From the NCBI GenBank assembly GCA_029938115.1, contig JAPYOP010000002.1:6216-70215 (forward strand): DNA of 64,000 bases. The letters run 5' to 3'. Shown here one piece after another: positions 56,601 through 64,000 of this stretch. Within the stretch, counting starts at the first letter, position 1. Each line of letters begins with the position of its first letter. Under the pieces are notes generated by a model. That model saw only the letters and a program-made list of their open reading frames with translations, was not told the DNA's origin and made no database searches. The translations under genes and the position numbers were made by a program. This stretch comes from Colwellia sp. (GTDB lineage Bacteria; Pseudomonadota; Gammaproteobacteria; Enterobacterales; Alteromonadaceae).

Positions 56601-57878
56601 GAAGTATTAGAAACTACTTCACCTGATCTAGATTTGTTTGTTGGTATCGATGTTGACTTAAGTGGTGACCCAACAGGTATGCCTTACGAGTTTGGTTTTC
56701 TTGTCTATTCAAGTGCAACAGCTGCGGCATTAGAGAAAATAGATATTGTTGAACCACGTAATGACACTTACTGGATTGCTGTTCATAACTGGGCTGAAGG
56801 TCCTGCACCGTTAGAAGAAAATCAAATGGTCTGTGCTGAAGGTCAAGAAGCTGATGAAGGTATGGAGTGTGTTGATGCTGCACCTATCTATGATACGGTT
56901 AAACTTGCAGTTACTAATGTCATGTATGACGAAGATAACTTGACACTTGACGTCGCTACTTCGGTTGATGCTAAAGAGGAATTGCCAGCCCGAGTTAAAT
57001 GGTCTCAAGATGATATGCAAGAAGGTGATATCTATCACGGCGTATTCTGGTTAGGTACTTCACCTGAGCTTGGTCGAAACATTGGTGCTGTTAAAGTGAA
57101 TATGATACGTGGCGGAGATGATGTTAAGGTTGAAGTTCCTACTATTTCAAATGACATGATATCAACCTCAATCAAAGTTGGTGCTAATAATACCGGTGAA
57201 GATCGTATTTATAACTTCAGTTTTGAACTAGCTGAAGGTGTTACCGTTGATAGCTTAATAATAGATTCTAATTCAGAAGAGTCGAAGACTAAAAGTATGA
57301 AAATGGCAACCGATGATATTGAGTATACACTCAATGGAAGCATGGTTTCATGGACTCATACACAAAGTGATGGCAATTCAGCCGTTAATTTTAGTATTGT
57401 ATTAAATGCTGAAAACGTTACTGGTATGGTTGACGTAACACCCGTTGTAAGTACTGAAGTAAATACAAGTGATGAAGTAATTTATACTGCTTCTGAAGGC
57501 GAGCCTGTATTTATTGAAGGTCGACCTGTATTTTCAGCTTCAAGACGGACAATATCTGTAGCTGAAGGAGAGCCCGTTACTATTTCTGCGAATATAGTAG
57601 ATGCGGTTCTAGAAAGTCCTGAAATTAGTTACACGTGGACACAAGTACAGGGACCTTCTGTGGCTATTACAGGTTCAGGAACTAGCACTATTTCATTTAC
57701 GGCACCGGCGATAAATAGCGATACAACGCTAGAGTTCACGCTAGTTGGTAGTAATGGTAGCAAGCAGTCTGCAGCAGTACCTATTACAATTGATGTCGAA
57801 AATAAACCAAGCGGTGGTAGCACGAGCTTATTTATCTTTGCATTAGGTGCACTAGGTCTAATCCGACGTCGTCGTTAA
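53676..57878 (+). CDS. Secreted subtilisin-like serine protease (S8) with PA domain and GlyGly-CTERM
   Basis: A 1400-residue protease starting at GTG 53676, preceded by AGAGGAA. It has a signal peptide, a prodomain (about 60-170), and a catalytic domain with D207 (GVIDTGI), H296 (GHGTHVAST), N416 (SAGNSG) and S673 (SGTSMSSPHVAG). A PA insert lies between His and Ser (about 500-600), then fibronectin-type and pre-peptidase-like C-terminal domains, an Ig-like region, and a GlyGly-CTERM tail (SGGSTSLFIFALGALGLIRR). GlyGly-CTERM proteins are cleaved by rhombosortase and are usually type II secretion substrates. It is probably co-transcribed with the preceding pseudoprotease. Confidence 0.95.
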   Translation: MNFKLNKIALALPISALALIVNASNPTIEKVGEQATYGKLSSMQALKAKSVEAKAGNRYFILLEDEPVSLYQGGISGLAATNLQASKNSNMNAKGKIDLKSSASIMYSNYLATKQNHVFANIQTKLKRDLPLIRTHKTALNALVVELEPNEVTALRKMPGVLAVEKDSLQQLHTDVGPTHVGAPIVWDNPELAGKSRGEGVVIGVIDTGIASYQKRYYSSRPPTQDNFNPSFSDIGGDGYDHTNPYGEGVYFGDCVEKDYLCNDKLVGVVAFEGFETRTVSTSDIRYMTGADDQGHGTHVASTAAGNVVLAVPYKITQVVAPEAYNPWEIATSMFTTDVSGVAPHANIISYKSCIADQGCWGSATIQAIEHAIENNVDVINYSVGGGAQSPWYSADALAFLSAREAGIHVAISAGNSGPGEKTVGSPGNSPWVTTVAAFSHGRDYNSEKTAVFSGGDSQLPEMSGKGITLALETPTEVVYAGDVESESYQINQGGPGYCYASAYGSGSLPRTYAANTIKDKVVVCRRGGSYNNANMSRLNKSIAAKYAGAAGLILINSDEAADTVVADFHELPTVHLNKTDGDALLAWLETGEGHMVSILGESEASTTKEKGDIVAGFSSRGPDLVSNDYLVPDLGAPGVAIWASNIGKGMGANNLPATHKHPGNFMQISGTSMSSPHVAGMYLLMKAAQPTWTPAETQSALMMTAYTDVKEKEYQFDDNGEVVRDENGDAVFDLVRANHHAIGSGSARVNLAIEAGLVMNETKAGYLAANPFANEYEQSQINDWHGEPHQLNMPSLSKGECLIECEWTRTFKATKAGSWSVAFETLNEGFSLTADQTSFTVAAGQEVTINFKTEANADLADEWVNGRVILTSDDVNAPVQTMPVTVNFIAGIVPESLDVNTGRDNDSVGVPGIVTIGSDNIQSSKSGFAKAEIYEFQIRRDDTNGSFMPSLVEMDDTLKAIPLNIQAGSKRLVIEVLETTSPDLDLFVGIDVDLSGDPTGMPYEFGFLVYSSATAAALEKIDIVEPRNDTYWIAVHNWAEGPAPLEENQMVCAEGQEADEGMECVDAAPIYDTVKLAVTNVMYDEDNLTLDVATSVDAKEELPARVKWSQDDMQEGDIYHGVFWLGTSPELGRNIGAVKVNMIRGGDDVKVEVPTISNDMISTSIKVGANNTGEDRIYNFSFELAEGVTVDSLIIDSNSEESKTKSMKMATDDIEYTLNGSMVSWTHTQSDGNSAVNFSIVLNAENVTGMVDVTPVVSTEVNTSDEVIYTASEGEPVFIEGRPVFSASRRTISVAEGEPVTISANIVDAVLESPEISYTWTQVQGPSVAITGSGTSTISFTAPAINSDTTLEFTLVGSNGSKQSAAVPITIDVENKPSGGSTSLFIFALGALGLIRRRR

Positions 57879-57908
57879 ATTAAAAAGACAAGACGTTTAA
57901 ACAATACC

Positions 57909-57936
57909 AAGGGCTTCTAATTTTAGAAGCCCTTTT
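57909..57936 (+). terminator. Terminator after the subtilase pair
   Basis: AAGGGCTTCT / AGAAGCCCTT forms a 10-bp stem with a 6-base loop followed by TT and a T-rich tail, 31 bases beyond the stop codon. Confidence 0.9.
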
Positions 57937-58068
57937 CTATTTGTGTTCGTAACTAAATATGAACAAGCAAGGAACTCATAGTAAAAATAAGTTACTTAAT
58001 TGGCTGCTATAATTAAATTTTAAATGCTAACATCATGATTCCTATCTACCTCTTCAAACGCTCAAACT

Positions 58069-60126
58069 ATGACAAAAAAAATTACTAACAGATTTAAAAT
58101 AAACGAAATTATCGTTGACTGTCAAAGTATGACACTTGAAAACAATGAAAAAAAAATTAAATTACCCGTTAAAGTTTTTGAGTTTTTAAAATTATTTTTA
58201 ATTAATGAAAATAATATTGTGGATCGAGAAGAAGCGATAAAATTGATCTGGCTAGGCAATGAAGGAGTCGGGAAACGTGGTTATGTGAATGCCATGTGGC
58301 AAATTCGCAAAGCATTTACTGACTTAGGTGAAAATAGTGATGAATTATTTACTACCTTACCAAAAGTAGGTTATTTTCTAGCAGTTAAACCTATCTGTAT
58401 TGAAGATAAAATTGGCTCCTATCGTAAGGTTAAACTATATTTCGGATTGTTTATTGTACTATTAACAATTGCTGCAAGTGTTTCTTTCTATTGGTATCAG
58501 AATAACTATATCAATGAAAGGCTACCTTTTCCTAAAAGTATTCAATTACAAAGCCAAACAAATTTTCAAGGCATTGAAGAACAACCCTCTGTTTCTCATA
58601 ACGGTCGTAAATTAGCTTTTTCTTGGTTACAAGAAAACAAAAAGGCCAAAATTTATATTAAAGATTTACAAAATAAAAACTCTACCCTTAAACTAATATC
58701 ATTGAGCAACTACGATGAGCTATCCCCAGCTTGGTCTGCTGATGACCAATCTTTAGCTTACGTAAAAATTATAGAAGATCAGTGTGAGGTGAGAGTCAAA
58801 CACATACTTACGAATAAAGACCGTTTAATTGACAAAGAGTGCTCCTACTCTTCGTTTTGGAATATTCTTGATTGGTCAAATGATGGACTCAATTTAGTTT
58901 ACTCTAAAAAAATCAATAATAAAGTGGCTATATTTAAGTATAACTTTGCAAACAATACTAGCGTACAGGTAAGTTACCCTCCAACCAATTCAAAAGACAT
59001 CATGGCTATTTGGTTGAATAACAACAGAACCTTAGCTGTTTTAAGGCAAACTCAGCAACAATTTAAAATTATCTTACTTAATGAAGAAGGTGATGAGTCA
59101 ATCCTTGTTGATAATAAAAACTCAATCACTGGCATTGCTTGGAATAATAATCAAAATGCGCTCTATGCGACATACTTGCATGAAGGTAATTATTTTATTT
59201 ATAAAATTGATGTTGAAACGAAAGCAAAAACTCAATTAAAAAATATCAAGGGTGGCTCTAATTTGAGTTTTAATGCAACAACGAACGAATTATTCTTTTC
59301 TAAACATTTACTCAATGAATATATCGTACAGCATTCATTAATTGATCAACGCATAATTCGCAGGGTATCCTCATCCTCAAGAGATATATATGGTGAGTAT
59401 ATTCCTGAAACTGCTAATATTATTTTTACTTCCAATCGCTCTAGTAGCTGGGACTTATGGTTAAAGTCAGATAAAGGTACTATAAATTTAACTAAAGGAA
59501 TAGGCGCTATAGCAACATCTGCTGTTTCCCCTAACAGCAAATATTTTGCTGTTGCGGTAGTAAAAGAAGGACAGAATCAACAGCTATTTCTAGGTTCATT
59601 ACCGGAAGGTGAGCTAGTTCACCTTCAGACACCAGAATTAACCCCAGTATTTCCATCATGGTCAAAAGATGGAAAACGTATTTATTTTAGCGCGATGACT
59701 AATAATAAATCTGGTATTTATCAATATAATCTAGCTAGCAAAGAAATAGAACAGTTAACTCATAGTAATGAAGCACATGCTGTAGAAGGGAACAATGGTG
59801 ATTTATACGTTACAAGAAAATTAGAAAATGGAATTTGGAAATTGACTAATGAAACGAAAACATTCACTAAAGTCATCGATGATTTGCCTTCTGTAGATCC
59901 CGCGAGTTACTTTTGGGAGAATGATACGATTTATTATCTAACTCGCAATCAGCACAACGATTTAGTAAAAAAATATGTAAAAGATGATGATGATGAAATT
60001 ATCGCAACTTATCCCGCAAACTCAATAAGAAAATACAAAGGTATTTCTAAAGCTGATTATCAAAGTTTCATTATCACTTTAAAAAACATTTATGATGCGG
60101 ATATACATTCAATTTCAGTAGAATAA
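58069..60126 (+). CDS. CadC/ToxR-type membrane regulator with periplasmic beta-propeller
   Basis: A 685-residue transmembrane transcription factor. It has an N-terminal OmpR-type winged helix (about 8-108), one membrane helix (about 123-143, LYFGLFIVLLTIAASVSFYW) and a periplasmic TolB/WD40-type propeller (about 165-680). Propeller units such as SYDELSPAWSADDQSLAYVK-like and PVFPSWSKDGKRIYFSAMTN are visible. Proteins of this architecture sense periplasmic conditions and often control neighbouring genes. It lies downstream of the subtilase pair on the same strand, separated from it by a strong terminator. A role in protease control is inference. Confidence 0.85.
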   Translation: MTKKITNRFKINEIIVDCQSMTLENNEKKIKLPVKVFEFLKLFLINENNIVDREEAIKLIWLGNEGVGKRGYVNAMWQIRKAFTDLGENSDELFTTLPKVGYFLAVKPICIEDKIGSYRKVKLYFGLFIVLLTIAASVSFYWYQNNYINERLPFPKSIQLQSQTNFQGIEEQPSVSHNGRKLAFSWLQENKKAKIYIKDLQNKNSTLKLISLSNYDELSPAWSADDQSLAYVKIIEDQCEVRVKHILTNKDRLIDKECSYSSFWNILDWSNDGLNLVYSKKINNKVAIFKYNFANNTSVQVSYPPTNSKDIMAIWLNNNRTLAVLRQTQQQFKIILLNEEGDESILVDNKNSITGIAWNNNQNALYATYLHEGNYFIYKIDVETKAKTQLKNIKGGSNLSFNATTNELFFSKHLLNEYIVQHSLIDQRIIRRVSSSSRDIYGEYIPETANIIFTSNRSSSWDLWLKSDKGTINLTKGIGAIATSAVSPNSKYFAVAVVKEGQNQQLFLGSLPEGELVHLQTPELTPVFPSWSKDGKRIYFSAMTNNKSGIYQYNLASKEIEQLTHSNEAHAVEGNNGDLYVTRKLENGIWKLTNETKTFTKVIDDLPSVDPASYFWENDTIYYLTRNQHNDLVKKYVKDDDDEIIATYPANSIRKYKGISKADYQSFIITLKNIYDADIHSISVE

Positions 60127-60151
60127 AACAATAATAAAGCACATAACAAAT

Positions 60152-60179
60152 AAAAAAAGCGCCTATTGGCGCTTTTTTT
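60152..60179. terminator. Bidirectional terminator between the regulator and rpmE
   Basis: AAAAAAAGCGCC TATT GGCGCTTTTTTT gives a strong GC stem with A and T tracts, serving both convergent transcripts. Confidence 0.9.
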
Positions 60180-60187
60180 ATTTGATG

Positions 60188-60220
60188 CTTATTTTCTTTA
60201 TTTAAAATAAAGAAAATAAG
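60188..60220. repeat. 33-nt perfect AT-rich palindrome after rpmE
   Basis: Arms CTTATTTTCTTTATTT (60188-60203) and AAATAAAGAAAATAAG (60205-60220) are perfectly complementary around one base. The site lies 19 bases beyond the rpmE stop, in addition to the strong terminator further on. Confidence 0.9.
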
Positions 60221-60239
60221 GCGTTCTAAAAAGTAAAAC

Positions 60240-60452
60240 TTACTTCTTAGAAAGTGCACCAAAACGTTTGTTGAATTTATCAACACGACCACCAGTCTCA
60301 GCTGATTTTTGCTTACCAGTGTAGAATGGGTGACATGCAGAACATACGTCTAAATGAATGTCTTTTGCTGCTGTTGAACGAGTCGTAACAACATTGCCAC
60401 AAGAACAAGTTGCTTTAAACGCAACATAATTAGGATGAATTCCGTCTTTCAT
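60240..60452 (-). CDS. rpmE: 50S ribosomal protein L31 (zinc-binding type)
   Basis: A 70-residue L31 with the zinc cysteines C16, C18, C37 and C40 (TCSCGN and CSACHPF), the C+ type rather than the zinc-free paralogue. The start MKDGIHPNY is standard. It is monocistronic and divergent from priA. A compact set of hairpins precedes the ribosome binding site, suggesting an autoregulated leader. The presence of zur in the same window fits a zinc-dependent choice between L31 paralogues, but no Zur site was seen at rpmE. Confidence 0.98.
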   Translation of the reverse strand: MKDGIHPNYVAFKATCSCGNVVTTRSTAAKDIHLDVCSACHPFYTGKQKSAETGGRVDKFNKRFGALSKK

Positions 60453-60465
60453 GGGGACCTCTATA

Positions 60466-60531
60466 TCTCTTTCGAGAAATTGGGCGTATCGCCACTTAGC
60501 CGCTCAGTTGTATCAACTTATAAACGCTAAG
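60466..60531 (-). ncRNA. Structured 5-prime leader of rpmE (candidate L31 autoregulatory leader)
   Basis: Read on the minus strand, an outer stem CTTAGC/GCTAAG (60531-60526 with 60500-60495) encloses AGTTG-ATA-CAACT. Then come GGCG-ATA-CGCC (60493-60483) and TCTC-GAAA-GAGA (60477-60466) with a GNRA loop, directly before the AGAGG ribosome binding site. Leader RNAs of L31 genes are known in several bacterial groups. Whether this matches a described class needs a covariance-model search. Confidence 0.55.
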
Positions 60532-60730
60532 CACCATACGGTGTAAAATTAATGGGGGCGAATAATAAAGGATCGCTGCTTTGACTGCAAGTAAAAGCAT
60601 TACAAAATAGATTAAAAAAGGCTTATCCTTATTAATAAACTAAACGCCTTTATTTAAAAGAAAATTAATACCAATTGAAATAAGATAAGATAGCCCTTAA
60701 ATACCCATCAATTAACATTTATTATAATTC

Positions 60731-62944
60731 GTGTCTGATCAATATGTGCAAGTTGCTGTACCCGTACCTATGCAGCAGCTATTTACTTATCAAGTGCCAA
60801 CCCAAATGCAAACGCCCTCAATAGAGGTTGGCGAGCGAGTTGCTGTATCGTTTGGTGCAAGGCAGCTTATCGCTATTGTTATTAGTATTGATGACAAATG
60901 TGAAATTGATGCAAAAAAAATAAAACCTATTGCAAAGCGCCTTAACGATAGCTTTCATTTAAGCAGCGCTTTAGTTAGTTACTTAAAGTTATGCGCTAAT
61001 TATTACCATCACCCTATTGGTGATGTCTTTCAACAAGCCTTACCTAAATTATTACGCCAAGTTAAAAAAGTAGATCTTCAACCACCTATGGTTTGGCAAA
61101 GCATAGAAGCGATTGAAGACATACAAAAAGAACGTTTAATAAAAATTGAAACTAAGGCGCCCAAGCAATTCTCGCTTTATCAACTAATAGCAAAACATCA
61201 AGGCATTAGCTGGGCTGAACTACGCACTCTAGGCTATAGCAAAGCACAGCTGAATGCATTAATAGCAAAAGATTTGATAGCAGAAGTGAAACAAAAACCT
61301 TGCAAATTTATTTGGCAAGATAAAAGTTTAGCGACTGAAAATAAGCAAATATTATCAACTGAGCAAGCCATTATTGTTGCGGCTATTAATCAATCACTTG
61401 AGCAATTTTGTTGTCACTTAATTGATGGAGTTACTGGCAGCGGTAAAACTGAAGTTTACTTGCAAGCGATGGAAAATGTACTGGCAAATAGCCAACAAAT
61501 ATTAGTGATAGTTCCTGAAATAGGTTTAACACCACAAACTTTATTGCGTTTTGAGCAGCGTTTTAATGTACCTATCTGCTTGCATCATTCAAATTTGAAT
61601 GACACTGAACGATTAGATACTTGGTTAAATGCTCAACAAGGCAGTGCCGCTATTGTAATAGGCACACGATCGGCTCTTTTTTCACCTCTACATCAACTCG
61701 GCATGATTATTATTGATGAAGAGCACGACAGCTCATTAAAGCAGCAAGATAGCTTTCGTTATCATGGTCGTGACATGGCTATTTTACGCGCCCGACAATT
61801 GAATATTCCTATTGTTTTAGGTAGTGCCACACCAAGTTTTGAATCACTGCAAAATGCTTTATCTGGGAAATATCAATATCATCAGCTGCGCAAACGTGCA
61901 GGACAAAGCACAAAAGCCAAAATAGCCTTGATAGACGTTGCTAAACAGCAAATGGAGTTCGGCTTATCTGGCACCTTAAAACACGAAATAAAACAAACCC
62001 TAGCGCGTGGCGAGCAAGTATTGGTTTTTTTAAATCGTCGCGGTTATGCACCCGCGATAAACTGCCAAGAATGTCACTGGCTATGTGATTGTGCACGATG
62101 TGACAAACCTTACACCTTTCATCAAAAACAACAATTATTAATATGCCATCATTGCGGTAGTCAAAAGCGGGTTCCTAAACAATGCCCGAGCTGTGGTAGC
62201 GTTCGTATTGCACCTGTAGGTCAAGGCACTGAACAGCTAGAACAACGTATCAGTGAGATATTTCCCGATGCGAGTGTTGTTAGAATAGACCGAGATAGTA
62301 CACGTAAAAAAGGTGAGTTAACAAAATTATTACAGGAAATTACCGATAAGAAACATCAACTTTTAATAGGCACTCAAATGCTTGCCAAAGGCCACCATTT
62401 CCCTGATGTTACCTTGGTGGCAGTACTTGATGGCGATGGTGCATTATTTAGTTTCGATTTTCGCGCTAGTGAACAAATGGCACAGTTACTTATTCAGGTG
62501 GCTGGTCGTGCGGGTCGCGCTAGCAAACCAGGTCAAGTATTGGTGCAGACTAATTATCCAGATCATCCTCTGTTACAAGATTTAGTTCATAACGGTTATC
62601 AGCACTTTGCCAAGCAAGCACTCGTTGAGCGAAAACAAGCATTGTTACCTCCTTTTAGCTTTCAAGCCTTGTTTCGTGCTGAAGCAAACTACCCTAGTTA
62701 CCCTGAAAAATTTTTACGGTTGTTAACTGAACTTGAGATAATTAATTGTCAGTTTGCCGGTCCCGTACCCGCAGCAATGGAAAAGAAAGCGGGGAAATTT
62801 CGTTATCATTTGATCTTACAAGCAAAATCAAGAAAAGAATTACACCTAGCCATTTTACAACTACTCGCAGCAATCCCCAATAATGAGTGGCAAAGCAAAG
62901 TACGTTGGAGTTTAGACATAGATCCTATTGATTTAAATTGGTGA
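60731..62944 (+). CDS. priA: Primosomal replication restart helicase PriA
   Basis: PriA recognises stalled forks and reloads DnaB through PriB/DnaT. It has 737 residues. The N-terminal DNA-binding domain starts with VAVPVPMQQLFTYQVP. Helicase motifs are LIDGVTGSGKTEVYLQAM, IIIDEEHDSSLKQQD, LGSATPSFESLQNA and QVAGRAGRASKPGQV. The zinc-binding insert has eight cysteines (CQECHWLCDCARC, then CHHCGSQKRVPKQCPSCGS). It begins with GTG at 60731, without a strong Shine-Dalgarno. Confidence 0.98.
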   Translation: MSDQYVQVAVPVPMQQLFTYQVPTQMQTPSIEVGERVAVSFGARQLIAIVISIDDKCEIDAKKIKPIAKRLNDSFHLSSALVSYLKLCANYYHHPIGDVFQQALPKLLRQVKKVDLQPPMVWQSIEAIEDIQKERLIKIETKAPKQFSLYQLIAKHQGISWAELRTLGYSKAQLNALIAKDLIAEVKQKPCKFIWQDKSLATENKQILSTEQAIIVAAINQSLEQFCCHLIDGVTGSGKTEVYLQAMENVLANSQQILVIVPEIGLTPQTLLRFEQRFNVPICLHHSNLNDTERLDTWLNAQQGSAAIVIGTRSALFSPLHQLGMIIIDEEHDSSLKQQDSFRYHGRDMAILRARQLNIPIVLGSATPSFESLQNALSGKYQYHQLRKRAGQSTKAKIALIDVAKQQMEFGLSGTLKHEIKQTLARGEQVLVFLNRRGYAPAINCQECHWLCDCARCDKPYTFHQKQQLLICHHCGSQKRVPKQCPSCGSVRIAPVGQGTEQLEQRISEIFPDASVVRIDRDSTRKKGELTKLLQEITDKKHQLLIGTQMLAKGHHFPDVTLVAVLDGDGALFSFDFRASEQMAQLLIQVAGRAGRASKPGQVLVQTNYPDHPLLQDLVHNGYQHFAKQALVERKQALLPPFSFQALFRAEANYPSYPEKFLRLLTELEIINCQFAGPVPAAMEKKAGKFRYHLILQAKSRKELHLAILQLLAAIPNNEWQSKVRWSLDIDPIDLNW

Positions 62945-62987
62945 GTCGTTAGAATAACCAGAACTTCCCGCTATTTATTTCCCGTTC

Positions 62988-63551
62988 ATGTCAAACCAAG
63001 ATTATATTTCTCGCACGCCTTCAAAAAAGAAAAAGAATAGCCCTTACAAAAAAAAATCGGCTGAGCCAGCACCTAAATTACCTGTTAAAACTAAGCTTAT
63101 TAGTGTTCTAGTTCTATTATTAGTTACTGCATTTAGCTACGGTTTATGGTTTTTAAAAACAAGTCCAATAACCAAAGAGCCAATAAAAGTTCAAAACCAA
63201 GTAGCGGTAAAAGAAGATAAACACCTACCTGAACCACCAAAAGAAAAATGGACCTATGTTGAACATTTAAAGACTAAAGAAGTTGAAGTGGGTCAATATG
63301 AAGTAAAACAAAATGGTCCATATAAAATGCAATGTGGCTCTTTTAGAACAAGTGCACAAGCAGAGTCAGTTAAAGCCAAAATGGCTTTTGTTGGTATCGA
63401 AAGTAAAATTCAAACAGCTCGTGGCAAAACGAGTACTTGGTATAAAGTTGTTTTAGGCCCCTATCCAAGAAAACGCACAGCAGAGCAAGACAAACATAAA
63501 CTCAGAAAGAATAATATCAATGATTGTCAAATTTGGTTGTGGAGAGATTAA
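62988..63551 (+). CDS. ftsN: FtsN-like SPOR-domain divisome protein
   Basis: A 187-residue bitopic protein with a basic cytoplasmic N terminus, one membrane helix (about 34-55, LISVLVLLLVTAFSYGLWFL) and a C-terminal SPOR domain (about 110-187, YKMQCGSFRTSAQAESVKAK, then YKVVLGPYPRKRTAEQDKHK). FtsN binds denuded septal murein and triggers constriction. It is shorter than E. coli FtsN (319), lacking most of the linker. The priA, ftsN, hslV order is conserved in gammaproteobacteria and supports the name; cytR is absent from between. Confidence 0.9.
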   Translation: MSNQDYISRTPSKKKKNSPYKKKSAEPAPKLPVKTKLISVLVLLLVTAFSYGLWFLKTSPITKEPIKVQNQVAVKEDKHLPEPPKEKWTYVEHLKTKEVEVGQYEVKQNGPYKMQCGSFRTSAQAESVKAKMAFVGIESKIQTARGKTSTWYKVVLGPYPRKRTAEQDKHKLRKNNINDCQIWLWRD

Positions 63552-63574
63552 TCTGCAATAAAGTCAATTCTATC

Positions 63575-63603
63575 CTTGAAAAACACTTAAAAAACCCCAC
63601 TTA
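63575..63603 (+). promoter_or_regulatory. Sigma-32-type heat-shock promoter of hslV
   Basis: CTTGAAA (63575-63581), a 13-base spacer and CCCCACTTA (63595-63603) match the sigma-32 consensus CTTGAAA-N11-16-CCCCATnTA. It lies 34 bases before the hslV GTG, as expected for the heat-shock-regulated hslVU operon. Confidence 0.75.
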
Positions 63604-63637
63604 AGTTACAACAAAAATGTAATTATTGAGGTTTAAT

Positions 63638-64000
63638 GTGACTACTATCGTTTCAGTTAGACGCAATGGCAAAGTAGCTATTGGTGGTGATGGTCAAGTA
63701 TCACTGGGTAATACCGTAATGAAAGGTAATGCCAAGAAAGTTCGTCGTTTATACAACAATAAAGTATTAGCCGGTTTTGCTGGTAGCACTGCCGATGCCT
63801 TTACTTTATTTGAACGATTTGAAAGTAAGCTTGAGCAGCATCAAGGACATTTAACTAAAGCGGCCGTTGAGTTAGCTAAAGATTGGCGTAGTGATCGTGC
63901 CTTAAGAAAGCTAGAAGCATTACTTGCCGTTGCTGATGAAACAGCCTCATTAATTATTACCGGCAACGGTGATGTGGTGCAACCTGAGCACGATCTGATC
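63638..64000 (+). CDS. hslV: ATP-dependent protease peptidase subunit HslV (5-prime part)
   Basis: HslV is the proteasome-like threonine peptidase that works with the HslU ATPase. The visible 121 residues begin at GTG 63638 as [20 protein letters not shown], with the catalytic Thr exposed after Met removal. [20 protein letters not shown] and [20 protein letters not shown] follow. The frame is still open at the window edge, so about 50 residues are missing. It lies behind a heat-shock-type promoter and downstream of ftsN. Confidence 0.97.
   Translation, partial: MTTIVSVRRNGKVAIGGDGQVSLGNTVMKGNAKKVRRLYNNKVLAGFAGSTADAFTLFERFESKLEQHQGHLTKAAVELAKDWRSDRALRKLEALLAVADETASLIITGNGDVVQPEHDLI

Overview
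The window is a chromosomal segment of a marine gammaproteobacterium of the Alteromonadales, most like Colwellia, Thalassotalea and relatives. This is inferred from AT-rich DNA, gammaproteobacterial gene orders (mraZ to ftsZ to lpxC to secA; rpmE, priA, ftsN, hslV) and secreted proteases with GlyGly-CTERM tails. The genus is an inference; no rRNA or tRNA gene is present to fix it.

1-23.3 kb, minus strand: a complete division and cell-wall (dcw) cluster, mraZ-rsmH-ftsL-ftsI-murE-murF-mraY-murD-ftsW-murG-murC-ddlB-ftsQ-ftsA-ftsZ-lpxC. It is followed by a LytM/M23 peptidase gene where enterobacteria carry secM, then secA. A DciA-type helicase loader gene lies on the plus strand between lpxC and the M23 gene. 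A triple MraZ operator precedes mraZ.

23.3-27.2 kb: an accessory stretch with an AbiEi/AbiEii toxin-antitoxin pair behind a perfect palindrome, an IS3-family remnant (orfA intact, orfB truncated), and a CMO-like Rieske oxygenase directly abutting the remnant.

27.2-45.2 kb: an amino-acid permease, a YddG-like exporter and an AraC regulator; a two-TM protein of unknown function; a NagX-like membrane acyltransferase; zur; an M1 aminopeptidase with a DUF6702 partner; cheX; metE and metR with MetJ- and MetR-type sites; a yjbQ gene; dnaB; and an ECF sigma, anti-sigma-like and DUF4097 operon.

45.2-60.1 kb: the most unusual part. It holds a beta-barrel pseudogene with two in-frame stops and an 1111-residue fusion of a DUF318-type permease to FG-GAP and ASPIC/UnbV domains. 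Next come two tandem secreted subtilase-family proteins. The first has lost the Asp, His and Ser triad and the oxyanion Asn (a pseudoprotease); the second is intact. A membrane-anchored winged-helix regulator with a beta-propeller sensor follows.

60.1-64 kb: rpmE with a structured leader, priA, ftsN and the start of hslV behind a heat-shock-type promoter. The window ends inside hslV.
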